Positions 11,367 through 19,468 of a stretch of DNA of 64,000 nt are shown here, piece by piece. The notes below the pieces were generated by a model that had not been told where the DNA came from, made no database searches, and saw only the letters and a list, made by a program, of their open reading frames with translations. Position numbers and translations under genes: made by a program. Origin of the DNA: RYN-122 sp963761655 (GTDB lineage Bacteria; Actinomycetota; Actinomycetes; Mycobacteriales; SCTD01); the NCBI GenBank assembly GCA_963761655.1, contig CAVXHI010000011.1, forward strand, positions 558,001 through 622,000, given 5' to 3'. Every line of letters begins with the position of its first letter. Positions within the stretch are counted from its first letter, which is position 1.

Positions 11367-11624
11367 CGGCGGCGTCGGCACGCTGTTCGCGAGCAGCAGC
11401 ACCCCCGTGCCGAGCAGCAGGAGCACCGCGGCGTCCAGGCCGCGGCTGCGGACCGCCAGCATCCCGGCCCCCCGCTCGGGCAGGCTGGTGCGCAGCGCGG
11501 CGGCGACCAGGAGCGCCACCCCGACGACGTAGCAGCCGGCCCGCCAGTCGAGCAGCGCCGCCACCGCGATCCCGGCCCCGACGGCGAGCAGCACCAGCCC
11601 GCCCGGGAGCTCCCGCACGCCCAC
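11364..11624 (-). CDS. DUF3017 small membrane protein
   Basis: 86 aa with three hydrophobic segments (LVLLAVGAGIAVAALLDW, YVVGVALLVAAALR, LDAAVLLLLGTGVLLLANS) joined by the RTSLPERGAGMLAVRSR loop typical of DUF3017. This actinobacterial family usually sits between folD and mdh, as here. Its function is unknown. GTG at 11624 is the called start, with no strong ribosome site. Its stop overlaps the -10 box of the pseudokinase gene downstream. Confidence 0.8.
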   Translation of the reverse strand: MGVRELPGGLVLLAVGAGIAVAALLDWRAGCYVVGVALLVAAALRTSLPERGAGMLAVRSRGLDAAVLLLLGTGVLLLANSVPTPP

Positions 11625-11802
11625 CCCCGCCTCGTCGTCCGCCGCGAGGACTCTACGCAGCGAGCGTGGTCACGCGGTGTGCACGGCAGCAGCATGGGTA
11701 ACCGCCGACTGACAGGGGGACCTGCCCCCGCGGCACGGTCCTGTCCCCACCGCGCCACCCCTGCCCGCCACCCCCGGGCTGCAGCACGAGGAGACGCCCA
11801 CC

Positions 11803-12414
11803 GTGGACACCCCCCACCTCCGGCTCGAGGACAGCGGCGAGACCTTCCCGCTGCGGGAGGACGTCACGACGGTCGGCCGCGGCGCGGGGGTCGACATCGC
11901 GCTGTCCGACCCGAGCGTGTCGCGGCTGCACGCCGAGATCGTCCGGCGCGGCGGACACGTGTACGTGTCGGACCTCGGACTGTCGGTCAACGGGACCCGC
12001 GTCAACGGCCGGCCGGTCGGTCGGCGGGTCCTGCTCGAGGGCGACGTCCTGTCCTTCGGCGCCGCCCGCACCCGGGTCGGCGGTCTCGTCCGGGCCGACG
12101 TCGACGACACCGTCGAGGTGCGGCGCATCTCCGCTCCCGACCTCACCCGACGCGAGCTCGAGGTCCTCACGTCGCTGTGCCGGCCGGCGCTGCTGCAGGA
12201 GGCGTTCGTCGCCCCCAGCACCGCCAAGGACATCGCCGACGAGCTCGTCGTCACCGAGGCCGCCGTCAAGCAGCACCTGCTGCGGCTCTACCAGAAGTTC
12301 CGGATCGCCGAGGGCGTCAACCGCCGGGCCCGGCTGGCCAACGAGGTCATCAGCGCCGGGGTCGTGCGGCCGCTGCCGACCGACGTCGAGGCCGACGTCC
12401 GCCGGGCGGGCTAG
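11803..12414 (+). CDS. FHA domain protein with LuxR-like HTH
   Basis: 203 aa. An N-terminal FHA domain (VGRGAGVDIALSDPSVSRLH, residues ~24-43, with the Arg, Ser and His that bind phosphothreonine, and NGTRVNG) is followed by a helix-turn-helix region (LTRRELEVL ... AKDIADELVVTEAAVKQHL, ~110-160). A cytosolic phospho-Thr-sensing DNA-binding regulator is the likely role. The GTG start has a GAGGAG site 8-10 nt upstream. Its stop overlaps that of folD, which runs the other way. Neither DNA target nor kinase is visible; the nearby kinase-like protein appears inactive. Confidence 0.85.
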   Translation: MDTPHLRLEDSGETFPLREDVTTVGRGAGVDIALSDPSVSRLHAEIVRRGGHVYVSDLGLSVNGTRVNGRPVGRRVLLEGDVLSFGAARTRVGGLVRADVDDTVEVRRISAPDLTRRELEVLTSLCRPALLQEAFVAPSTAKDIADELVVTEAAVKQHLLRLYQKFRIAEGVNRRARLANEVISAGVVRPLPTDVEADVRRAG

Positions 12415-13265
12415 GAAGCGCTCCGCTCCGCGGCCTCGACGACGGCCGTCAGCAGCATCGCGACCGTCATCGGTCCGACCCCGCCCGGGTTCGGCGCCAG
12501 GAAGCCCGCCACGTCCTTGACGTCCGGGGCGACGTCGCCGGCGACCGTGCCGTCGGCGCGGCGCGACACCCCGACGTCGAGGACGGCGGCGCCCGGCTTC
12601 ACGAGGTCGGCGGTGACGAGGTCCGCGACCCCGGCAGCGGCGATGACGACGTCGGCCGCACGCAGGTGCGACGCGAGGTCCTTCGTGCCGGTGTGGCACA
12701 GGGTCACGGTGGCGTTCTCGGACCGACGGGTCAGCAGCAGCCCCATCGGGCGGCCGACCGTGACCCCGCGCCCGACGACGACGACCTCCGCACCGGCCAG
12801 CGGGACGTCGTAGGCGCGCAGCAGCGCGACGATCCCCCGCGGCGTGCACGGCAGCGGAGCCTCCTGGCCCAGCACGAGGCGGCCGAGGTTGACCGGGTGC
12901 AGGCCGTCGGCGTCCTTGTCGGGGTCGATCCGGCCGAGGACGGCGTTGGTGTCGATGCCCTTCGGCAGCGGCAGCTGGACGATGTAGCCGGTGCAGGCGG
13001 GGTCGGCGTTGAGCTCGTCGACGACCGCCTCGATCTCGGCCTGCGTCGCCGTACCGGGCAGCACCTTCTGGATGCTCGCGATGCCGACCTCGGCGCAGGC
13101 CTTGTGCTTCATGCCGACGTACCTGCTCGAGCCGACGTCGTCGCCGACCAGCAGCGTGCCGAGCCCGGGGACGACGCCCTTCGCGCCGAGCGCGGTGGCC
13201 CGCTCCGCGAGGTCGGCGCGGACCTTCGCGCTGGTGGCCCTGCCGTCGAGGATCGTCGCTGTCAC
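12411..13265 (-). CDS. folD: Bifunctional methylenetetrahydrofolate dehydrogenase/cyclohydrolase FolD
   Basis: 284 aa, the normal FolD length. It interconverts 5,10-methylene-THF and 10-formyl-THF, supplying the formyl donor for PurN and PurH encoded nearby. Key motifs are SSRYVGMKHKAC near residue 46 with the catalytic Lys, GYIVQLPLPKGID near 93, the Rossmann VVVVGRGVTVGRPM near 160, and PNPGGVGPMTVAMLL at the C-terminus. The GTG start has no Shine-Dalgarno but lies 7 nt after a TAGGCT box, consistent with leaderless translation from the shared divergent promoter. Confidence 0.95.
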   Translation of the reverse strand: MTATILDGRATSAKVRADLAERATALGAKGVVPGLGTLLVGDDVGSSRYVGMKHKACAEVGIASIQKVLPGTATQAEIEAVVDELNADPACTGYIVQLPLPKGIDTNAVLGRIDPDKDADGLHPVNLGRLVLGQEAPLPCTPRGIVALLRAYDVPLAGAEVVVVGRGVTVGRPMGLLLTRRSENATVTLCHTGTKDLASHLRAADVVIAAAGVADLVTADLVKPGAAVLDVGVSRRADGTVAGDVAPDVKDVAGFLAPNPGGVGPMTVAMLLTAVVEAAERSAS

Positions 13266-13272
13266 CCGCGCG

Positions 13273-13282
13273 AGCCTAGTCT
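13273..13282. promoter_or_regulatory. Overlapping divergent -10 boxes (folD / methyltransferase)
   Basis: The 10-bp element AGCCTAGTCT reads TAGTCT on plus (6 nt before GTG 13289) and TAGGCT on minus (7 nt before GTG 13265). The boxes share TA, so one nearly symmetrical element appears to drive both genes. The whole intergenic gap is 23 bp and neither gene has a ribosome site. Confidence 0.6.
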
Positions 13283-13288
13283 CCGGCG

Positions 13289-13894
13289 GTGACCTTCCCC
13301 GAGGGCTGGTTCGACCGTCAGGACGAGCGCCCGGACACCGAGTTCTACGCCGCCCCCCGCCTCGTGACGCACCTGGACGACGCCGCGATCGCGGCCGTGT
13401 CCGACCTCTACGAGGAGCTCGGCCTCGACGGTGACGTCCTCGACCTCATGAGCTCCTGGGTCTCGCACTTCCGCACGCCGCCCCGGTCGCTGACCGTCCT
13501 CGGCCTCAACGCCGTCGAGCTCGACGCCAACCCGCTGGCGACGTCGCGCGTGGTGCACGACCTCAACGCCGACCCGGCGCTCCCCTTCGCGGACGGCTCC
13601 TTCGACGCCGTCGTCAACTGCGTGTCCATCGACTACCTGGTGCGGCCGGTCGAGGTGCTCGCCGAGGCCGCCCGGGTGCTGCGGCCGGGGGGCGTGAGCG
13701 TCTGCACCTTCAGCAACCGGATGTTCTCCACCAAGGCCGTCCGCGGCTGGCTGTCGGTCAGCGAGCAGGACCGGCCGCTGGTCGTCGCCGAGTACCACCG
13801 GCAGGCGGGCCTGTTCGACGAGCCGGTCGTGCAGCAGCGCCTCGACGGCCGGCGGTCGGACCCGCTCTGGGCGGTCTGGGCGAGGCGGACGTGA
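13289..13894 (+). CDS. Class I SAM-dependent methyltransferase-like protein
   Basis: 201 aa. The second half has the methyltransferase topology: LPFADGSFDAVVNCVSIDYL (~93-112) matches motifs II/III, followed by EVLAEAARVLRPGGVSVCTFSNR (post-III). The first half has a less usual glycine-poor motif I (LTVLGLNAVELDANP), so SAM binding is likely but less certain. No membrane segment is seen. It starts with GTG behind a leaderless-type TAGTCT box, and its stop overlaps the start of the DUF4240 gene. The substrate is unknown. Confidence 0.75.
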   Translation: MTFPEGWFDRQDERPDTEFYAAPRLVTHLDDAAIAAVSDLYEELGLDGDVLDLMSSWVSHFRTPPRSLTVLGLNAVELDANPLATSRVVHDLNADPALPFADGSFDAVVNCVSIDYLVRPVEVLAEAARVLRPGGVSVCTFSNRMFSTKAVRGWLSVSEQDRPLVVAEYHRQAGLFDEPVVQQRLDGRRSDPLWAVWARRT

Positions 13895-14442
13895 CCCGCG
13901 AGCAGTTCTGGCAACTGGTCGGCGTGTCCCTGTCGGACGCGGAGGCGGTGCCCGCCGTGTCGCGCCGGCTGCTGCGCCGGTCCGTCGTCCTGCGGCCCGG
14001 GCAGCGGCACGTCCGCGCGCTCGAGCTGCTGCTGGCCGAGCTCCCCGACGCCGAGCTGCTGTCGTTCCAGACGCACCTCGACGCCCTCCGCGACGACGCC
14101 CGGACCTGGGAGCTGCACGGCGCCGGACAGCTCGCCTGCGGCGGCCTCGGCGACGACGGCTTCAGCGACCTCCGCACCTGGCTGGTGTCCCAGGGCCGGG
14201 CGGCGTACGAGCGGGTGCTCGGGGAGCCGGACGCGCTGGTCGACGTCGCCCCTCCTGACCTCGACGAGCGGATCGACGACGCCGAGGGCTGGGGCTACGT
14301 CGCCCTCGAGCTCTGGGACGCCCGGCGCGACGGGGAGATGCCCCGGCCCGCGTTCGGCGGCGACGAGGTGCGCGGCGCGCTGGTCACGGACCCGCAGGTC
14401 CGCTACCCGCGGCTGTGGGCGCGGTACGGGAGGACGACGTGA
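13891..14442 (+). CDS. DUF4240 domain protein
   Basis: 183 aa. The N-terminus TREQFWQLV and a middle helical region (AYERVLGEPDALVDV) fit DUF4240, a family of uncharacterised cytosolic proteins. The start overlaps the upstream methyltransferase stop (GTGA), and its own stop overlaps the start of the SIMPL gene, making a three-gene coupled operon. No catalytic motif can be named. Confidence 0.7.
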   Translation: MTREQFWQLVGVSLSDAEAVPAVSRRLLRRSVVLRPGQRHVRALELLLAELPDAELLSFQTHLDALRDDARTWELHGAGQLACGGLGDDGFSDLRTWLVSQGRAAYERVLGEPDALVDVAPPDLDERIDDAEGWGYVALELWDARRDGEMPRPAFGGDEVRGALVTDPQVRYPRLWARYGRTT

Positions 14443-15053
14443 GCGCCGAGGTCGAGGTCAGCGCGGTCGGCGTCGCCTGGGCGACGCCGGACCAGGTGTC
14501 GATCAGCCTGGGCGTGGAGGTGTCGGCGGCCACCGTCGGGGCGGCCGTCGAGGGTGCGTCCTCGGCGGTGGCGGACCTGGTCGCCGGCCTCGACGACGGT
14601 GGTGTCCCAGCCAGCCGCCGGCGCACGACCGGGCTGTTCGTCCAGCAGCAGTGGGCCGGCGAGGGCGTCCCCGCGGCGCACCAGGCCCGCTACGTGCTGG
14701 ACGTCGTCGTGGACACCCTCGACGGCGCCGGCCGGCTGGTGCAGGACCTCGCGGTCCGGGTCGGCGACGCCCTGCGGGTGCACCAGTTCGCGCTCGGCGC
14801 GTTCGACCTGCAGCCGCAGGAGGCCCAGGCACGGGCCGACGCCGTCCGGTCCTGCCGGGCGCAGGCGGAGCAGCTGGCCGCTGCCGCCGGGGCGCGGCTC
14901 GGCGACCTGCTGCACCTGCGCGAGGGCGGCGACGTCGTCCGCACCGGCAGGGCTATGGCGGGACGGCTCGAGTCCGGCGCCGGGATGCCGGTCGAGGGCG
15001 GCGCCCTGTCGGTGTCGGTGGTCGTGACCGGCCGGTGGGAGCTCCTGGTCTAG
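14439..15053 (+). CDS. SIMPL domain (DUF541) protein
   Basis: 204 aa from the GTG with GGGAGG just upstream. The pattern VSAVGVAWATPDQVSISLGVE at the start, the middle YVLDVVVDTLDGAGRLV and the long helix AQARADAVRSCRAQAEQLAAAAG near 130-150 fit the SIMPL/DUF541 family. Family members are often exported, but here no signal peptide is visible, which suggests a cytosolic protein. The stop overlaps the stop of the opposing hydrolase gene. Its molecular role is unknown. Confidence 0.75.
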   Translation: MSAEVEVSAVGVAWATPDQVSISLGVEVSAATVGAAVEGASSAVADLVAGLDDGGVPASRRRTTGLFVQQQWAGEGVPAAHQARYVLDVVVDTLDGAGRLVQDLAVRVGDALRVHQFALGAFDLQPQEAQARADAVRSCRAQAEQLAAAAGARLGDLLHLREGGDVVRTGRAMAGRLESGAGMPVEGGALSVSVVVTGRWELLV

Positions 15054-16003
15054 CCCGCGACGGCTGCGACCGGCGCGGCCGTGGCCTCGCCGGCGAGCAG
15101 GCTGTCGCGCCACGCCCCGGGGTCGTGGACGGCCGGCGACGTCTCGGCGAGGAAGCGCTCGAGCAGGGCGACGAACCGGTCGGGGTCGGTGCGGTGGGGC
15201 TGGTGACCGGCGCGGGGGACGACCTCGAGCCGGGCGGCGGGCAGCAGGTCGGCGCAGAGCCGGGCGTGGGCGACGGGCAGGACCGGGTCGCGGTCGCCCC
15301 AGACCAGCAGGGTCGGGACGCGGGCGGCGAGGTAGAGCCGGTCGGCGCTGCTGACGCTCTGCCCGCGCAGGTCGACGACGCCGCGCAGCGTCCGCAGGAA
15401 CGCCGACCGCGTGGACGCGTCGCGCAGGCCGGCCCACACGTGGGTCACCTCGTCGACGTCCCACGGGTCGACCAGACCGGCCCAGGCCGCCAGCCGGGCC
15501 GCCCAGACCACGGGGACCCGGACGGGCGGCAGCACGCTTCCGGCGATGGCCGCGCTCGCTCCGGGCAGGACGGCCAGGCGGAGCAGAGGCGTGACCTCGC
15601 TGCCGAGCCCGCCGCTGGCCACCAGCACGAGGCGCTCGCACAGCTCGGGGTACTGGTAGGCCAGCTGCTGGGCGATCCCGCCGCCGAGCGAGTGCCCGAC
15701 CACGGTGGCCCGCTCCACCCCGAGCACGCACAGCAGGTCGCGCATGCCGTTGGCGAACCCGCCGACCGAGTAGTCGGCCCGAGGCTTGTCGGAGGCGCCG
15801 TGCCCGAGCAGGTCGGGAGCGACGACGGTCCGGCCGGGACGGGCGAGCCGGGGCAGGACCTCCGACCAGGTGCGGTTCGTGTCGCCGATGCCGTGCACGA
15901 GCAGCAGGACCGGAGCCGTCCCGGGCTCGGCACCCGCCCACCGGTAGGACCGCCGGTGGCCGTGCAGCACCACCGACTCCTGGCGCACCCTCGACTCCCG
16001 CAC
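15050..16003 (-). CDS. Alpha/beta hydrolase
   Basis: 317 aa. A canonical alpha/beta hydrolase: oxyanion motif LVHGIGDTN near residue 34, nucleophile elbow VVGHSLGGG near 101, the acid in VWGDRDPVLP, and His in RAGHQPHRTDP. It is presumably a cytosolic esterase, lipase or C-C hydrolase; the substrate is not inferable. The start is uncertain: GTG 16003 (a CAGGCT box lies 6 nt upstream) or GTG 15988 (GGAG upstream). Confidence 0.85.
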   Translation of the reverse strand: MRESRVRQESVVLHGHRRSYRWAGAEPGTAPVLLLVHGIGDTNRTWSEVLPRLARPGRTVVAPDLLGHGASDKPRADYSVGGFANGMRDLLCVLGVERATVVGHSLGGGIAQQLAYQYPELCERLVLVASGGLGSEVTPLLRLAVLPGASAAIAGSVLPPVRVPVVWAARLAAWAGLVDPWDVDEVTHVWAGLRDASTRSAFLRTLRGVVDLRGQSVSSADRLYLAARVPTLLVWGDRDPVLPVAHARLCADLLPAARLEVVPRAGHQPHRTDPDRFVALLERFLAETSPAVHDPGAWRDSLLAGEATAAPVAAVAG

Positions 16004-16044
16004 GGGACCAGCCTGCCGCAGCCGTGTGTCGTCCGTGTGACACC

Positions 16045-16605
16045 TCACCCGACCTCCGCTCCGCGCTCGCGGGCGAGCAGCACCGCGGTCTCGACGTCGA
16101 TCCGGACGCCCGCCCACTCGACGCCCGACAGGTCGGTACCGGCCAGGTCGGCCCCGCGCAGGTCCGCCCCCTTCACCCTGGCGCCGCGCAGCCGCGCCCG
16201 GGACAGGTCCGCTCCGGACAGGTCGCAGGTGCGGAGGTCGGCGTCGGACAGGTCGGCCTCCGCCAGCCGGACACCGGTGAGCGCCACCCCGCGCAGGTCG
16301 GCCCCGCGCAGCACGGCGTAGCCCCAGTCGCCGCCCTCGACGGTCATGGACCGCAGGTCGCAGCGCAGGAACGTCGTGCCGGTCGTCTTGCAGCCGCTCC
16401 ACCGGGAGAACCCGAGGCGGGCCCGCTCCAGCCGGCACCCGAGGAACGCGCACCCCTCGAGCACCGCGCTGGTCAGGTCCGCACCCGACAGGTCGCAGTC
16501 CTCGAAGACGCACCGGCGCAGGACGGCCTCGGACAGGTCGGCGTGCAGCAGCTTCTCGCCGGTGAAGCGGAGGCCGGCGTGCTCCTCCTGCGCGAGGTCG
16601 AGCAC
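16045..16605 (-). CDS. Pentapeptide-repeat protein
   Basis: 186 aa. Most of the protein is A(D/N)LXX repeats: ADLSEAVLRR, GADLTSAVLEG, then ADLRGVALTGVRLAEADLS and GADLSRARLRGARVKGADLR. The repeats form a right-handed quadrilateral beta-helix. Such proteins can mimic DNA (Qnr/MfpA type, protecting gyrase), but many are unassigned; the interrupted layout here (RWSGCKTTGTTFLRCDLR) resembles the Qnr family somewhat. The GTG start has GGAG 6 nt upstream, 14 nt after the purH stop, so it is probably co-transcribed with purH. Confidence 0.8.
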   Translation of the reverse strand: MLDLAQEEHAGLRFTGEKLLHADLSEAVLRRCVFEDCDLSGADLTSAVLEGCAFLGCRLERARLGFSRWSGCKTTGTTFLRCDLRSMTVEGGDWGYAVLRGADLRGVALTGVRLAEADLSDADLRTCDLSGADLSRARLRGARVKGADLRGADLAGTDLSGVEWAGVRIDVETAVLLARERGAEVG

Positions 16606-16619
16606 GCCGTCTCCAGGTG

Positions 16620-18164
16620 TCAGTGGAAGAAGTGCCGCGTGCCCGTGAGGTACAGGGTCACGCCTGCCGCGGCGGCCGCCGCCACGACCTCCTCGTCGCG
16701 CACCGACCCGCCCGGCTGCACGACGGCGGAGACCCCGGCGTCGAGCAGGACCTGCAGGCCGTCGGCGAAGGGGAAGAAGGCGTCCGACGCCGCCACCGAG
16801 CCGCGGGCCCGGTCGCCGGCGCGGGCGACGGCGAGCTTGGCGGAGTCGACCCGGTTGACCTGCCCCATGCCGACGCCGACGGTCGCCCCGCCGGACGCCA
16901 GCAGGATGGCGTTGCTCTTCACCGCGCGGCAGGCCCGCCAGGCGAACTGCAGGTCGGCGAGGTCCGCGACGGGCTCCCCCGTGGCGAGGGTCCAGCCGTC
17001 GGGGGTGTCGCCCGGGGCGTCGAGCGCGTCGGCCTGCTGCACGAGCAGCCCGCCGCACACCTGCCGCACCTCGAGCCCGCGACCACCGTGGCCGGTCGTG
17101 CGCAGGACCCGGATGCTGGGCTTGCGGCTGAGCACCTCGACGGCGCCGTCGGCGTAGGACGGCGCGACGATCACCTCGGTGAAGACCTCGGCCACCTGCT
17201 CGGCCATGGCCACGGTGACCTCCGCGTTGGTCGCGATGACGCCGCCGAACGCGCTGACCGGGTCGCAGGCGTGCGCCTTGCGGTGCGCCTCCGCCGTGTC
17301 TGCCCCGGTGGCGATGCCGCACGGGTTGGCGTGCTTGATGATCGCGACGGTCGGGCCGTCGAAGTCGTTCGCGGCACGCAGGGCGGCGTCGGTGTCGACG
17401 TAGTTGTTGTAGCTCATGGCCTTGCCGTGCAGCTGCTCGGCGTTGGCGAGCGTGTCGCCGAGGCCCGGCGCGACGTAGAGCGCGGCGCTCTGGTGCGGGT
17501 TCTCGCCGTAGCGCAGCACGGCGCTCCGCGTGTACGTCGCCCCGAGGAAGTCCGGGAACGGCTCGTCCCCGGCGTCGTAGCTGCTGGTGAACCACGAGGC
17601 GACGGCGACGTCGTAGGCCGCTGTGTGCTGGAAGGCCAGGCTGGCGAGGCGGCGGCGCTGCGCGAAGGTCGAGCCCTCCGCGAGCATCTGCGCGACCTCG
17701 CCGTAGCTGTCGGGCGAGACGACGACGGCCACCGACGGGTGGTTCTTGGCGGCCGCGCGGACCATCGTCGGGCCGCCGATGTCGATCTGCTCGACGCACT
17801 CGTCCGGGGCGGCGCCCGAGGCGACCGTGTCGGTGAACGGGTAGAGGTTCACGACGACGAGGTCGAACGGGGCGACGCCGAGGTCCTCGAGCTGCTGCAC
17901 GTGGTCCGGCAGCCGGCGGTCGGCGAGGATGCCGGCGTGCACCTTCGGGTGCAGGGTCTTGACCCGGCCGTCGAGGCACTCGGGGAAGCCGGTGAGCTGG
18001 TCGACCGGGACGACGTCGACGCCGGCCTCGCGCAGCCGGGCGGCGGTCGAGCCGGTGCTGACGACCTCGACGCCGGCCGCCTGCAGGGCCCGGCCGAGCT
18101 CCTCGAGCCCGGTCTTGTCGTAGACGCTGACCAGGGCGCGCTTGATCTGGATGGTGTCACTCAC
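16620..18164 (-). CDS. purH: Bifunctional AICAR formyltransferase / IMP cyclohydrolase PurH
   Basis: 514 aa, normal for PurH. It performs the last two steps of IMP synthesis. The N-terminal cyclohydrolase domain has ALVSVYDKTGLEELGRAL and VSTGSTAARLREAG. The C-terminal formyltransferase carries KHANPCG near residue 282, where the His acts in transfer, and ends LYLTGTRHFFH. The GTG start has GAGGAGG upstream. It lies downstream of purN with a 114-nt gap and upstream of the pentapeptide gene. Formyl-THF comes from FolD, encoded 5 kb away. Confidence 0.96.
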   Translation of the reverse strand: MSDTIQIKRALVSVYDKTGLEELGRALQAAGVEVVSTGSTAARLREAGVDVVPVDQLTGFPECLDGRVKTLHPKVHAGILADRRLPDHVQQLEDLGVAPFDLVVVNLYPFTDTVASGAAPDECVEQIDIGGPTMVRAAAKNHPSVAVVVSPDSYGEVAQMLAEGSTFAQRRRLASLAFQHTAAYDVAVASWFTSSYDAGDEPFPDFLGATYTRSAVLRYGENPHQSAALYVAPGLGDTLANAEQLHGKAMSYNNYVDTDAALRAANDFDGPTVAIIKHANPCGIATGADTAEAHRKAHACDPVSAFGGVIATNAEVTVAMAEQVAEVFTEVIVAPSYADGAVEVLSRKPSIRVLRTTGHGGRGLEVRQVCGGLLVQQADALDAPGDTPDGWTLATGEPVADLADLQFAWRACRAVKSNAILLASGGATVGVGMGQVNRVDSAKLAVARAGDRARGSVAASDAFFPFADGLQVLLDAGVSAVVQPGGSVRDEEVVAAAAAAGVTLYLTGTRHFFH

Positions 18165-18278
18165 AGGGGCCTCCTCGGGTGCGGTGGGGGCCCAGGCGCG
18201 CGGCGGGCGTCGAGACGACGCGGGGCCGCTCCCCGGTGGTGGTCCACCTGCAGCGCCAGTCACGGTCCCGGGAGGAGG

Positions 18279-18860
18279 TTAGAGGACGACGGTGCGGCCC
18301 TGCACGTGCCACCCGCCACGCGCCAGGCGCGCCACCGCGTCGACGTACAGCGGCTGCTCGACGTCCTGGATCCGGGCGTGCAGGGACTGCTCGGTGTCGT
18401 GGGCGTGCACGGGGACCGCGGCCTGTGCCACGACCGGACCGGTGTCGACGCCCTCGTCGACGAGGTGCACGGTGACGCCGGTGACCTTGACGCCGTAGGC
18501 CAGGGCGTCGGCGACGGCGTGCGCGCCGGGGAAGCTCGGCAGCAGCGCCGGGTGGGTGTTGGTGACGGTGAAGCGGGACAGGAAGCCGGGCCCGAGGATG
18601 CGCATGAAGCCGGCGCAGACGACGAGGTCGGGCTCGTGCGCGGCGACGGCGTCGGCGAGCTCGACGTCCCACTGCTCGCGGGGCTGCCGGAGCGGCACGG
18701 TGAAGGTCGGCAGCGAGCCGGCGCGCTCCAGTGCCCGGGCCCCGGGCCGGTCCGTCCCGACGGCGACGACGCGGGCCGGGTAGTCGCCGACGGCGGCGTC
18801 GAGCAAGGCCTGCAGGGTGCGCCCCTCGCCGGACGCGAGGACGACCAGGCGGGCGGACAG
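18279..18860 (-). CDS. purN: Phosphoribosylglycinamide formyltransferase PurN (unusual start)
   Basis: About 193 aa. It formylates GAR in purine synthesis. CAGFMRILGPGFLSRF, the catalytic NTHPALLPSFPGAHAV and VDEGVDTGPVVAQ are all present. The family N-terminus is readable as ARLVVLASGEGRTLQALLDA, but no ATG, GTG or TTG precedes it in frame; the first is TTG at 18806, inside the phosphate-binding region. The CTG at 18860, with GAGG upstream, is proposed as start. Otherwise a sequence error or start-codon loss must be assumed. It probably forms an operon with purH. Confidence 0.85.
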   Translation of the reverse strand: MSARLVVLASGEGRTLQALLDAAVGDYPARVVAVGTDRPGARALERAGSLPTFTVPLRQPREQWDVELADAVAAHEPDLVVCAGFMRILGPGFLSRFTVTNTHPALLPSFPGAHAVADALAYGVKVTGVTVHLVDEGVDTGPVVAQAAVPVHAHDTEQSLHARIQDVEQPLYVDAVARLARGGWHVQGRTVVL

Positions 18861-18925
18861 CAGGACCTCGCGGGGTGGCGGGCGGACGGGACCTCGGCAG
18901 GGTAGCGAGGCCCCGTCGCCGACCG

Positions 18926-19360
18926 TCAGCCGGCGAAGGGCGAGCCGCCCGCGGGCGGGGTGCCGTACCCGGGGGACGGCGGCGGGGAGAAGGGCGGCTG
19001 GCTGACGTACCCGGCCGGGGAGCCGGGACCCGCAGGTCCGGCGCCGCCACCGGCGGTGAGGTGCTGGTCGATCCGCGCGGTGCTCTCGGCGATGCGGAAC
19101 AGCAGGGCGATCAGCTCGAGGTAGATGCGGGCGAACACCAGGTAGAGCAGGGCGCCGATCGGCACGAGGACCAGCGCGAGGACGGCCGAGCCGGCGCCCT
19201 GCGACGCCAGGCTGACGAACACCCCGAGGGCGCCGAGGCCGATCAGGACCATGACGATCCCGTAGATCACCTTGAGGAAGCGCAAGGTCACGAAGGTGGT
19301 GAAGCCGAAGTCGAACAGGCTCGCGAGGAAGCCGCGTTCCTGGATGCCGGGTGTGCTCAC
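18926..19360 (-). CDS. DUF4282 membrane protein
   Basis: 144 aa. FLASLFDFGFTTFVTLRFLK followed by two membrane segments (VIYGIVMVLIGLGALGVFVS and VLALVLVPIGALLYLVFARI) and the ELIALLFRIAEST helix match DUF4282. The C-terminal 40 residues are Gly/Pro-rich and probably disordered. The GTG start has a GAGGAG site. It lies upstream of purN on the same strand, 65 nt from purN's proposed start. Its function is unknown. Confidence 0.82.
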   Translation of the reverse strand: MSTPGIQERGFLASLFDFGFTTFVTLRFLKVIYGIVMVLIGLGALGVFVSLASQGAGSAVLALVLVPIGALLYLVFARIYLELIALLFRIAESTARIDQHLTAGGGAGPAGPGSPAGYVSQPPFSPPPSPGYGTPPAGGSPFAG

Positions 19361-19468
19361 GGGTCTCCTCTCGCGCCGCGGACGCGGCGACCGGGCGAGA
19401 CTAGGGGCAGGACGGCGTCGCAGGGCAGAGCCTGTGGACAGTCCCCGCCCGACCGACCGAGGAGACGT

